Assembly: GCA_963696505.1 (NCBI GenBank)
Contig: CAVOKN010000006.1
Coordinates: 186,001 to 250,000 of the forward strand
DNA: 64,000 nt
DNA from: CAVOKN01 sp963696505
GTDB lineage: Bacteria; Pseudomonadota; Gammaproteobacteria; Burkholderiales; Rhodocyclaceae
Direction of reading: 5' to 3'
In this document: positions 41,367-51,336 of the stretch, piece after piece
Layout of the letters: the number at the start of each line of letters is the position of its first letter
Position numbering within the stretch: the first letter of the stretch is position 1
Program-made: the position numbers and the translations under genes
The notes under the pieces: model-generated
Seen by the model: the letters and a program-made list of their open reading frames with translations, nothing else
Told to the model about the DNA's origin: nothing
The model's database searches: none

Positions 41367-42034
41367 GACCGGGAAACGCGGTCGAGGACGCGCTGCGCGG
41401 CCTCCTGCTCGGCGCTGCGGCGACTGCTGCCGGTGCCGGCCTCGGCGACGCCGAGAGCATCGACGCGGCACTCCACCTCGAACTCCTGCGCGTGCGCTTC
41501 GCCGCGCGTCTCCCGCAACACGTACTGCGGGAGCCCGTGGCGCCGGCTCTGCAGCCACTCCTGGAGCGCAGTCTTGGCGTCCTTGATCGACCGGGCGGGA
41601 TCGAGATCGCCCAGCAGCGGCTGGTAGAAGCGGGCGATCACCGCCTGCGCCGCAGCGAACTCGCCGTCGAGGAACACGGCGCCGAAAATCGCCTCCAGTG
41701 CGTCGGCGAGAATCGAAGGACGGCGAAATCCGCCGCTCTTCAACTCGCCCTCGCCGAGCAGCAGATGGTCGCCCAGACCGATGCCGTCGGCAAGCTGGTG
41801 CAGGGTTTCCTGGCGCACCAGGTTGGCGCGCAGACGAGAAAGATCCCCCTCGCGCAGACTGCCGAAGCGCTGGTAGAGAGCGATCGCGATACAGCAGTTG
41901 AGCAGCGAGTCGCCGAGGAACTCCATGCGCTCGTTGTGGGGAGCGCCGTGGCTGCGGTGGGTCAGCGCCTGGCGCAGCAGGTCGGCATCCCGGAAGCGGT
42001 AGCCGATGGCATGCTCGATCGCCTCAGACTTCAT
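41363..42034 (-). CDS. rnc: Ribonuclease III
   Basis: 223 residues. RNase III catalytic domain with the signature NERMEFLGDSLLNCCIA, FGAVFLDGEF carrying the second metal site, and a C-terminal double-stranded RNA-binding domain (TALQEWLQSRRHGLPQYVLR, STRRSAEQEAAQRVL-like end). It processes rRNA precursors and many mRNAs. An IS element ends only 18 bases upstream of ATG 42034, so expression probably depends on read-through of that IS or on a promoter within it. Confidence 0.97.
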   Translation of the reverse strand: MKSEAIEHAIGYRFRDADLLRQALTHRSHGAPHNERMEFLGDSLLNCCIAIALYQRFGSLREGDLSRLRANLVRQETLHQLADGIGLGDHLLLGEGELKSGGFRRPSILADALEAIFGAVFLDGEFAAAQAVIARFYQPLLGDLDPARSIKDAKTALQEWLQSRRHGLPQYVLRETRGEAHAQEFEVECRVDALGVAEAGTGSSRRSAEQEAAQRVLDRVSRS

Positions 42035-42052
42035 CCGGCCGGGAAGTGCTCA

Positions 42053-43713
42053 GAGCCTGTGAAGTTTTCGATTTCCGCAGGCGCCATGAGCGCGTCGGGA
42101 TGATTCACCCAGCCACGGGATAAAACATGTAATTCGCATCGATTTGCTCGCTATCGAGTGTCTATTCGACGATTTCCGGGCATTTTCTGCCTTCAGCCAG
42201 CCATTTCTGGAATTCCGGACGTGCCTGTCCCGATGCCGATCAACTCGGGTGCCAGCCGCACCATGCGCATCAGGTTGTGCGCCAAGACAAACAGCAGCGC
42301 CACCGCCTTCACTTTCTTCAACCCACGCACCGGCAACAGCACCAGGCCACGGTTCCTGGCCTGGGCATTGACGCATTCGGCCGTGGCCGCGCGCTGCTTG
42401 TAAAGTTCCTTGGACTCATCGGTAGCCATCCGCTCCCGCCAGTCTCCCACCGCAGGACTGTCTCCTGGCTTGCGCTGGTGCGCATCGACGGGCGCTTCGG
42501 GCGTCGCTTGAACATCGTCCGGCGCGTTGGTTGGTGCCGTGGCGTCCTTCGTCTTGGCTTTCGGCTTTGGCACCGGGGCAATCACCCGCGTCTGTGAGGC
42601 GACGGCATCAATCTGGTCGTGTGCCGGAAACCCGCCATCCACCAGCCAGTCGTCCGGCGCCTGTCCGCAGCGGTCCACGACCTGCTTCACCATGGGGGCC
42701 ATCTGCCCCATGTCACTGCCGGTGGTGACGACATCGACGCCAACAATGACCTGACTTTCGGTGTCGCTGCAAAATTCGATGTTGTAGGCCGGCCGGAATC
42801 CGCCATCGCCCATCTTCATCACCGTCGCTTCGGCGTCGGTGGTCGAGGCGCGTGCTTCTTCAGGCTTCTTGCCTTGCCGCTTCTTGATGTCGGCCAGTTC
42901 GGGCAAGCGCGCCAGGGCGGCTTCGATGCGCGCTTCCCGGGCCAGTGCGGCGCGCGCTTGCGCCGCCGCCTTGCGTCGCGAGTCGGCGCCGGGGTCGTCA
43001 TCGACTTGCTTCTTGAGGGCCGCGACCCGTTCGCGGGCGCTGGCCAAGAGACGCTCAAGTTTCTCTTCCCGGCGGAACGAGGCGGCTGCGGCGCTGGCAC
43101 GCACGCGCACGCCGTCTTGGGCCCCAGCCTTGAGTTTGACCACACCAACCGCCATCAGGCTGGCCAGGTTGTCGGTCAGCAGATCGTCCAGTACGTCGCC
43201 TTGCTGGCTGCGAAAGTCGGCGACGGTGTGATAGTTCGACCTGGACGCCGCCACAAATCCAGCGGTAGGCGTCGTGTACCTGCGTCAGTCGCGTGATCGC
43301 ACGGGCGCTGCCGATGCCCTCGATCGTGGCGTACAGCCACAACGCGAACAGAATCTCCGGGGCGATCGCGGCACGTCCGACGCCGCCTTCTACGGCTTTG
43401 ATGCCTGCATACAGGCCCGTCAGGTCCTGACGTTCGACATAGCCCCAGACAATCCGCGCCCGGTGCCCTTCCGGCAGCAGCGACTCCAGGTCGCTGGGGC
43501 GTAGTTCCAGTTGCTTGCGGTTGGGCTTTTGCACCCGCGCTATCCCGACCGGCCTGGCCTTCTGTGTCGGCAATGCGCTGCCCGATGTTTCGTTTCCGTC
43601 AGCAAACAGGTCGGGGGGTGGGTCCATGGTCAGCACAATCGTAAAATGACCTTCGCATTATCGCAGGGCTGCCCTGGTTTTGGAACGCGGCTGAGGAATA
43701 TTTTCACAGCCTC
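42053..43713 (-). mobile_element. IS1182-like insertion sequence
   Basis: 1661 bases. Ends share an imperfect inverted repeat: GAGCCTGTGAAG at 42053 and GAGGCTGTGAAA on the reverse strand at 43713. The 3-base direct repeat TCA flanks it (42050-42052 and 43714-43716). The right copy of TCA is the stop codon (TGA on the minus strand) of the DUF4845 gene, so insertion happened at the stop codon and duplicated it. The transposase inside is frameshifted. Confidence 0.8.
42193..43636 (-). pseudogene. IS1182-family transposase, frameshifted
   Basis: Two frames that should be one. The upstream frame starts near 43636 and holds the conserved N-terminal domain (ELRPSDLESLLPEGHRARIV, ILFALWLYATIEGIGSARAI, AYRWICGGV). 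Near 43248 the reading moves to the second frame, which continues NYHTVADFRSQQGDVLDDLL, MGDGGFRPAYNIEFCSD, VDVVTTGSDMGQMAPMV, DWLVDGGFPAHDQID and ATAECVNAQARNRGL. One base is out of register, so no complete transposase is made unless by frameshifting. Confidence 0.85.
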
Positions 43714-44115
43714 TCAGGGCACTTCCTTGACGTTGGTGGGGCTGGTGCTGCCCTCGAAGTCGAAATAAAGACTCACGTTGCCGAACAAGGGCACCTTGCG
43801 CGCGTAGCTGAAGCCGATCACCACCTCGCCCCCCTCCTTGCTGATGTCGAGGTCGGCGCCCCTAAGGCTGGACATTTCGTCGATGCTGCCGCGACGGTCG
43901 AATGCCTTGCGAACGTCGCTCACCGTGGCGCCGCGTGCCTCGCCGCCCTGAACGATGGCGTTGATGTTCTTCTTGATGGTGTAGTACTCGAGCACGGCAG
44001 GGAACGCCTTGAAGGCGACCAGCGCGGCAAACACCACCAGCGCCGCGACCATCATGAATCCCACCAGCGTCAGACCGTCCTGCCGCACACGCCCCTTCAA
44101 TCCGTGATGGCTCAT
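43714..44115 (-). CDS. DUF4845 membrane protein
   Basis: 133 residues with one N-terminal membrane helix (LTLVGFMMVAALVVFAALVA) preceded by a type-IV-pilin-like QDGLTLVG, then a periplasmic domain (YTIKKNINAIVQGGEARGAT, GFSYARKVPLFGNVSLYFDF). DUF4845 genes sit between lepB and rnc in many beta- and gammaproteobacteria, as here. Function unknown. Its stop codon is part of the target duplication of the IS1182-like element; the protein itself is intact. Confidence 0.93.
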   Translation of the reverse strand: MSHHGLKGRVRQDGLTLVGFMMVAALVVFAALVAFKAFPAVLEYYTIKKNINAIVQGGEARGATVSDVRKAFDRRGSIDEMSSLRGADLDISKEGGEVVIGFSYARKVPLFGNVSLYFDFEGSTSPTNVKEVP

Positions 44116-44127
44116 CGAATCCCCCTG

Positions 44128-44916
44128 CTATCTGAATTTTCCAATGCGCGACAAGTCGCCGAAGTTGAACCAGATGAGGAAGGCTCGGCCGACGATGTTC
44201 TCGTCGGGGACGAAGCCCCAGACCCGGCTGTCACTGCTGGCATCCCGATTGTCGCCCATGACGAAATAATGACCTGGCGGAACCTCGCAGGTCACGCCGG
44301 AATTATTGTAGATGCAATTCTCGCGCTTCGGAAACTGCGTTACGTGGGGGATGAAAGGCGGAGCCTCGGGCTCGATCAGGACGGAGTGGGACACCGCACC
44401 GAGCTGCTCGGTGTACTGCGGCGTGTAGTAGAGCCGGTCCTTGTGCAGGTAGTCGGCCACCTTGGCGACGGGGACTTCCTGGCCGTTGATGCTGAGCCGC
44501 TTGTTCTGGTAGGAGACCTTGTCCCCCGGCAGGCCCACCACACGCTTGATGTAGTCCAGCGACGGATCTTCAGGATAGCGGAACACCATCACGTCGCCGC
44601 GCTGGGGCTGGCCGAGCCCGATGATCTTCTTGTTGAGGATTGGCAGGCGTATGCCATAGGTGTACTTGTTCACCAGGATGAAGTCGCCCACCAGCAGGGT
44701 CGGGATCATCGACCCGGAGGGGATCTTGAACGGCTCGACCAGAAAGGAGCGCAGCAGGAAGACGATCAGGATCACCGGGAAAAAGCTGGCGCCGTACTCG
44801 ACCCACCACGGTTCCTTCGCATCCGCCGGCCGCTTGCTGCGCAGGAATGCCCGGTCCACCACCCAGATGGCGCCGGTGGCGAGCAGGAGCAGAAACAGGA
44901 TCAGGGCAAAGTTCAA
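44128..44916 (-). CDS. lepB: Signal peptidase I
   Basis: 262 residues from TTG 44916 with CGGAG upstream; an ATG start would lie deep within lepA. Two N-terminal membrane helices (FALILFLLLLATGAIWVVD, FFPVILIVFLLRSFL) and the periplasmic Ser/Lys protease: the nucleophile Ser in IPSGSMIPTLLVGD, the general-base Lys in DYIKRVVGLPGD, and GHYFVMGDNRDASSDSR. Cleaves Sec and Tat signal peptides. Follows lepA by 11 bases. Confidence 0.96.
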   Translation of the reverse strand: MNFALILFLLLLATGAIWVVDRAFLRSKRPADAKEPWWVEYGASFFPVILIVFLLRSFLVEPFKIPSGSMIPTLLVGDFILVNKYTYGIRLPILNKKIIGLGQPQRGDVMVFRYPEDPSLDYIKRVVGLPGDKVSYQNKRLSINGQEVPVAKVADYLHKDRLYYTPQYTEQLGAVSHSVLIEPEAPPFIPHVTQFPKRENCIYNNSGVTCEVPPGHYFVMGDNRDASSDSRVWGFVPDENIVGRAFLIWFNFGDLSRIGKFR

Positions 44917-44927
44917 CTCGTTCTCCG

Positions 44928-46721
<1,794 letters not shown>

Positions 46722-46781
46722 GGGGACAACAAAAAGGGTGCTTTGCCGCACCCATGCCTTGCGCTGAGCAAGCCGCGAATT

Positions 46782-47027
46782 CTAGCGGAAATTCCCCAAA
46801 TAATCACGGACCATGGCGACGTCCAGGAAATGCCGGGACAACTCCCGATCACCCGCGACGAGCACCGGAACATGCTCGCCGTAGCGCAGGTGCAGAACGA
46901 GTTCGCCGTCCACGTCGACTTCGGCGACATTGAATTCGAACTCGCCGCGCAGCCCCTGCAACTCCGTCAGCATGCGCTCGCAAAGATGGCAGCCGGGCCT
47001 GCCATAGAGAGTCAGCCGGGCGGGCAC
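46782..47027 (-). CDS. Glutaredoxin-like (DUF836) protein
   Basis: 81 residues. Thioredoxin-fold start LTLYGRPGCHLCERMLTELQ with a CxxC (GCHLC) redox motif, then the cis-Pro strand VPVLVAGDRELSRHFLD. This small glutaredoxin family commonly sits between mucD and lepA in betaproteobacteria. A thiol-disulphide role is likely; the partner is unknown. It begins 11 bases after the mucD stop. Confidence 0.88.
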   Translation of the reverse strand: MPARLTLYGRPGCHLCERMLTELQGLRGEFEFNVAEVDVDGELVLHLRYGEHVPVLVAGDRELSRHFLDVAMVRDYLGNFR

Positions 47028-47038
47028 GGGGCGGAGCG

Positions 47039-48475
47039 CTACTTGGACTCGCCGCCCTTGATGGTGACGAAGGTCTGGTTGTCGCCGCGCCGAATCAGCA
47101 GCGTCAGGTTGGCACCCTTGTCGAGCTGGACCAGCAGCTTGTTGAACTGATCGACGCTCTTTACCTCGTTGTTGATTCCTTTGACGATCACCGCCAGGAT
47201 GATGTCGCCCTGGCGCAGGTCGTTGCGAGCCCCGTTTCGCACTTCGTCCACCGCGACGCCGCCACTGATGTTGAGTTCCTTCCTCTGCTCGGCGCTCAAC
47301 TCGCTGAGCACCAGCCCAAGCCGGTTGGCCGCGACTTCCGGCTTGGCGCCGCGCCGCGGCAGCCGCTGTGCCGCCTTCTCCTCTACCGGGATCTCGCCTA
47401 CGGTGACGACGAACTCCTTGCTTGCGCCCTTGCGCCAGACCTGCACCGGAACCTTCGATCCCGGCTTGGTGCTGCCGACGATGCGCGGCAGGTCGCTGGA
47501 CGCGTTCACGGCCTTGCCATCGAACTTGAGGATGATGTCGCCGGCCTCGATGCCGGCCTTGTCCGCTGCGGCGCCGCTTTCCACCGAATTCACCAGCGCG
47601 CCCGAGGACTTCGTCAGCCCGAAGGAATCCGCCAGTTCCTTGGTCACTTCCTGGATCACCACGCCGATGCGGCCGCGGCTCACCTTGCCGCTGGTGCGCA
47701 GTTGCTGCTGCACCTCCATCGCGACGTCGATCGGGATGGCGAAGGACAGGCCCATGAAACCGCCGGTGCGGCTGTAGATCTGGGAGTTGATGCCGACCAC
47801 CTCGCCCTTGAGGTTGAACAGCGGTCCGCCGGAGTTACCCGGGTTGATCGCGACGTCCGTCTGAATGAAGGGGACGAAGCTCTCCTGCGGCAGCGAGCGC
47901 CCCTTGGCGCTGACGATGCCGGCGGTCACCGAGCTCTCGAAACCGAATGGCGAGCCGATCGCCACCACCCATTCGCCCACCCGAAGCTTGTTCGGGTCGC
48001 CGAGCTTCACCGCCGGCAAACCGGTCGCCTCGATCTTGATCAGCGCGATGTCGGTACGCTTGTCGCTGCCGATGACCTTGGCCTTGAACTCGCGTTTGTC
48101 ATTAAGCTTGACAACGATCTCCTCGGCCGATTCGACGACGTGGGCATTGGTCAGCAGATAACCGTCGGCGGAAACAATGAAGCCCGACCCCAGCGACTTG
48201 TTCTCGAATTCCCGCGGCGTTCCCGGCTGCTTCGGGATGAAGCGCTTGAAGAACTCGAACATCGGGTCGTCTTCGTCGAAGGGCAACTGCGGCGTGCCGC
48301 GCCCGCCCCGCACGACCTGGGTCGTGCTGATGTTGACCACCGCCGGACCCTGTCTGTCCACCAGTTCGGTGAAATCGGGCAGCTCCCGGATCGGCGCAGC
48401 CGCGGGGCCCTGGGACTGTGCCGATGCAACGGCAAACGCCATGAAAAACCCGGCCAGGATATGGAACACCTTCAT
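47039..48475 (-). CDS. mucD: Periplasmic Do-like serine protease MucD/DegQ
   Basis: 478 residues with a signal peptide (MKVFHILAGFFMAFAVASAQ). Trypsin-like domain with His in TNAHVVESAEE, Asp in RTDIALIKIEA and Ser in NPGNSGGPLFNLKG, followed by two PDZ domains (GVVIQEVTKELADSFGLTKS; LVLSELSAEQRKELNISGGV). Degrades misfolded envelope proteins and moderates the sigma-E pathway whose genes lie just upstream. Transcribed after rseC with a 31-base gap. Confidence 0.96.
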   Translation of the reverse strand: MKVFHILAGFFMAFAVASAQSQGPAAAPIRELPDFTELVDRQGPAVVNISTTQVVRGGRGTPQLPFDEDDPMFEFFKRFIPKQPGTPREFENKSLGSGFIVSADGYLLTNAHVVESAEEIVVKLNDKREFKAKVIGSDKRTDIALIKIEATGLPAVKLGDPNKLRVGEWVVAIGSPFGFESSVTAGIVSAKGRSLPQESFVPFIQTDVAINPGNSGGPLFNLKGEVVGINSQIYSRTGGFMGLSFAIPIDVAMEVQQQLRTSGKVSRGRIGVVIQEVTKELADSFGLTKSSGALVNSVESGAAADKAGIEAGDIILKFDGKAVNASSDLPRIVGSTKPGSKVPVQVWRKGASKEFVVTVGEIPVEEKAAQRLPRRGAKPEVAANRLGLVLSELSAEQRKELNISGGVAVDEVRNGARNDLRQGDIILAVIVKGINNEVKSVDQFNKLLVQLDKGANLTLLIRRGDNQTFVTIKGGESK

Positions 48476-48506
48476 GGATCGACCTTTTCTCTCTCGGAAT
48501 TGTCAG

Positions 48507-48950
48507 TTATCGGGAACAGGAAACGTGGCGGTAAGCCAGGGCGGGTACGAGGGAATGCCGGCGCCGTGCCTGGAATCGCGCCACGGCCAGCACGGCAAGG
48601 CCGAATCCGATCGCCCCACCGACAGCCGCCGCCAGATCGGCGGCGGCCGGGAACAGGGCCATGGAGGTGAAGGCGCCAAGCACCAGCAGCAGCACAGGCA
48701 GCAGATACGCCATCAGCGCGACGCGCAGCAAGCTGCCCTCGCCAAGCTCGACCGACACCGCGTCGCCAGGCTTCGCGCCTATGCCGTTGGGGATGCGAAA
48801 GGCCTTCGGGCGCGGTCCGAACATCTGTCCGATCACCGTACTGCCGCCGCAGCCACCGGTTTCGTGGCAGCGGCCGCAGCCGCTGCGTCCAGTCAGCTCG
48901 ACGACGGCATGATCGCCATCGACGCGCAGAACCCGCGCTTCCGCCTGCAT
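48507..48950 (-). CDS. rseC: RseC/MucC family positive regulator of sigma-E
   Basis: 147 residues. The cytoplasmic N-terminal part has a Cys cluster (SGCGRCHETGGCGG) that could bind metal, followed by the family KAFRIPNGIGAKPGDAVSVE and two membrane helices (LMAYLLPVLLLVLGAFTSMA, GGAIGFGLAVLAVARF). The stop of rseB adjoins its start. RseC proteins modulate sigma-E and SoxR reduction; the exact role is uncertain. Confidence 0.93.
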   Translation of the reverse strand: MQAEARVLRVDGDHAVVELTGRSGCGRCHETGGCGGSTVIGQMFGPRPKAFRIPNGIGAKPGDAVSVELGEGSLLRVALMAYLLPVLLLVLGAFTSMALFPAAADLAAAVGGAIGFGLAVLAVARFQARRRHSLVPALAYRHVSCSR

Positions 48951-49922
48951 CTAACGCCTCCCCGGCTCGATGCCGTCGCCCAGCAGGCGCAGGGTGCGAG
49001 GCGGCACCTCGCCGACGACGATCAGGGCGTGATTGCCGTGGACGCGTTTGTAAACATTGACGGCGCCCGTGCTGTACATGCGGCTGGCGGGCACCGGCTC
49101 GCTTCCCGACAGCGGCTCGATGAAGACCGATATCGCCGCCAGGCCGTCGGAGAACACGTAGTGCATGGTGGGCGGCGCATTGTCCTGGAGCTGCCGCTTC
49201 ATGCCCGCCATCTTGCGGAAACCCGGAACCTCGCTGCGGAACAACCAGCGTCCTTCCTCGGCGACCGGCTCGACGGTCTTGGCGTCGTGGGTATGCCATT
49301 GGGCAGCGGCTTCCGAGAACCGGGGGCGCAGCAAATCGCGGGGGATCACGCCGCCAATCTGCAGCTGTGTGAAGTAGAACTGCTCTATCGGTTCGTTCTT
49401 GTCGCTGACCATCCGCGCCTTGAGCAGCAGCCCGCTGCCGGTGTCGGCCCACAGCATGTGCCCGTAGCGCAGATTGTCTCTGGGCTCGAGCACCAGCAAC
49501 TGGGTTTCGAAGCCCGCCACACGCCCCACCTCCCCCTTGCGCAGGTGATAGTGGGCAGCCAGTTCCTCGAATGACGTCGGCAAACGCGCGGGAAACGCTT
49601 TGCGGCTGCCCTGCCGGTCGATGATGACCATGCGCTCGGCGGGAAGGAAACATCGCACTTCCTCGTTGGTGCGCACGACTTCGCGCGGACTGCCGTCCAG
49701 CACTTCGAGCTTCTCGCGCTCGCCAGCGGCATCCACGACATGCGTGATGCGGGAAGTCTCGGTACGCCCCCCGCTCTCATACACGAAGGTGCCGCTGTAG
49801 GTCAGACGCTCGGCGGCCGACACGATCCGGCCCAGCCACTCCATCGGTTCCGCTGCCCGCACGGGTGCGGCGGCAACCAGCATGCTGCCGGCAACAGCCA
49901 GCAGCACCCGCGACAAACTCAT
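48951..49922 (-). CDS. rseB: Sigma-E regulatory protein RseB/MucB
   Basis: 323 residues, exported (MSLSRVLLAVAGSMLVAAAPVRA). Large LolA-like domain: WLGRIVSAAERLTYSGTFVY, ITHVVDAAGEREKLEVLDGS, then a smaller C-terminal domain (HYVFSDGLAAISVFIEPLSG). It binds the periplasmic part of RseA and protects it from cleavage until envelope stress. Start overlaps rseA by four bases (ATGA). Confidence 0.95.
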   Translation of the reverse strand: MSLSRVLLAVAGSMLVAAAPVRAAEPMEWLGRIVSAAERLTYSGTFVYESGGRTETSRITHVVDAAGEREKLEVLDGSPREVVRTNEEVRCFLPAERMVIIDRQGSRKAFPARLPTSFEELAAHYHLRKGEVGRVAGFETQLLVLEPRDNLRYGHMLWADTGSGLLLKARMVSDKNEPIEQFYFTQLQIGGVIPRDLLRPRFSEAAAQWHTHDAKTVEPVAEEGRWLFRSEVPGFRKMAGMKRQLQDNAPPTMHYVFSDGLAAISVFIEPLSGSEPVPASRMYSTGAVNVYKRVHGNHALIVVGEVPPRTLRLLGDGIEPGRR

Positions 49923-50491
49923 CGTGCCGGCCCCTCGCGGGTGTCGGAAACGATGCGCACATACTGGGCGACGCCGTGGATTCCGCTCACCGGCGAATAT
50001 CCCTGGTGAGCGAAGAGATAGGGTTTGACCTGGCTGGCCTTCGCCGCGTCCGCTTCGTCGAGGGCCGACGCGGTCGAGACCGGTTCCGTGGGCGCCACGG
50101 CCGCCACAGCCTCGGGTGCGGGTGAGGGCGCCGACTTGACCGCAAGGACCTGACCCGTTTCCGGACCATTCAGCGTCTGGGCGACCCAGGCGACCGCGCC
50201 TACGCCCATCACCGACGCTGCCAGCGGCAAGGCGTAGCGCAACAGCGGGCGACGGCGACGGGGGGCAGCCGCCCCCGGAGCCAGCACCGTCGGCTCGTCG
50301 GCAAGGCGGGCCATCACCCTCGCCGTCACGTCGGAGGGCAGTCCGGGCGAGCGCCTCAGGGCATCGCCGATCAGGTGGTATTCGGACCAGGCCTGCCGCA
50401 ACTGGGGATCGCGGGACAGGGCATTCAGGACGGAAGATTGGGAGGAATCCTCCAGCGCGTCGTCCATCAACGCGGATACTTCGGCTTTCAT
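49919..50491 (-). CDS. rseA: Anti-sigma-E factor RseA/MucA
   Basis: 190 residues. The N-terminal cytoplasmic sigma-binding domain (MKAEVSALMDDALEDSSQSS, WSEYHLIGDALRRSPGL), one membrane helix at about 78-98 (RYALPLAASVMGVGAVAWV) and a periplasmic tail (HQGYSPVSGIHGVAQYVRIV). Holds sigma-E inactive until regulated proteolysis. It lies 4 bases after rpoE, and overlaps rseB. Confidence 0.95.
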   Translation of the reverse strand: MKAEVSALMDDALEDSSQSSVLNALSRDPQLRQAWSEYHLIGDALRRSPGLPSDVTARVMARLADEPTVLAPGAAAPRRRRPLLRYALPLAASVMGVGAVAWVAQTLNGPETGQVLAVKSAPSPAPEAVAAVAPTEPVSTASALDEADAAKASQVKPYLFAHQGYSPVSGIHGVAQYVRIVSDTREGPAR

Positions 50492-50495
50492 TGCG

Positions 50496-51095
50496 TTACC
50501 ACCTCTTGTCTGGACCCGTATCGAGCAGGGGCCGCAGCTTCTCCGCTACCGACTCGCGCGCCCGGAATATCCGGGAGCGCACCGTTCCGATCGGACACTC
50601 CATGATGGCGGCAATTTCCTCGTAGGCCAGGCCTTCGATCTCGCGCAGCATGATGGCCGTCCTCAACTCCTCGGGCAGCGCCTCCATTGCGGCCGTCACC
50701 GTGGCGCCGATCTGCTTCGTCAGCAGAAGGTGCTCCGGCGTGTTGATGTCGCGCAGTTGATCGCCTTCCTCGAAGGTCTCCGCCTCTTCCGAATCGAACT
50801 CGGTCGTGGTCGGCGCCCGCCGCCCCTGGGAAACCAGGTAGTTCTTCGCGGTGTTCACCCCGATGCGATAGAGCCAAGTGTAAAAGGCACTATCGCCGCG
50901 AAAACTCGGCAGCGCACGGTAAGCCTTGATGAAGGCCTCCTGCGTCACATCTTCCACCTCTGCTGGGTCGCGAATCAGCCGCGACAGCAGGCGACCCAAC
51001 TTGCGCTGGTACTTCGACACAAGAAGGCCGAATGCCTGCTTATCGCCTTTCTGAGCGCGCTCGACCAGAGCCTGGTCTACTTCGCGGTCTCCCAT
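50496..51095 (-). CDS. rpoE: RNA polymerase sigma-E factor
   Basis: 199 residues from ATG 51095 (MGDREVDQALVERAQKGDKQ); longer starts add a non-conserved stretch. ECF sigma factor: region 2 (FGLLVSKYQRKLGRLLSRLI, DVTQEAFIKAYRALPSFRGD, FYTWLYRIGVNTAKNYLVSQ) and region 4 (ALPEELRTAIMLREIEGLAY, YEEIAAIMECPIGTVRSRIF). Controls envelope stress genes. Heads the rpoE-rseABC-mucD set. An upstream TATACT on the minus strand near 51178 is a possible -10. Confidence 0.97.
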   Translation of the reverse strand: MGDREVDQALVERAQKGDKQAFGLLVSKYQRKLGRLLSRLIRDPAEVEDVTQEAFIKAYRALPSFRGDSAFYTWLYRIGVNTAKNYLVSQGRRAPTTTEFDSEEAETFEEGDQLRDINTPEHLLLTKQIGATVTAAMEALPEELRTAIMLREIEGLAYEEIAAIMECPIGTVRSRIFRARESVAEKLRPLLDTGPDKRW

Positions 51096-51336
51096 TTGGC
51101 TGACATTTCTTCGTATATGGCTTTTGGAAGCCGCCAAGCCCTCGCGAATCGAGGCACCAGGCGGGATGTCGCCAAGTATAACCGACCGCGGCTCCGAAAC
51201 AGTCACACCCAACAGTCGCTTTGAAAGACAGCCGGCCCGGCGATTAGTTCAGGCGCCAATGGGGCTATTTGATGCATGTCAGCCCCGGCGGCAGCGGAAA
51301 GAGCCGCCGTCGGTGCCGTGCTATAGTCTTTGCCTT

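Noticed and set aside
42042..43726. Longer inverted match GGAAGTGC / GCACTTCC beyond the IS1182-like ends
   Set aside because: These bases belong to the rnc leader and the end of the DUF4845 coding sequence (KEVP), so the match is chance and the 3-base TCA repeat better marks the ends.
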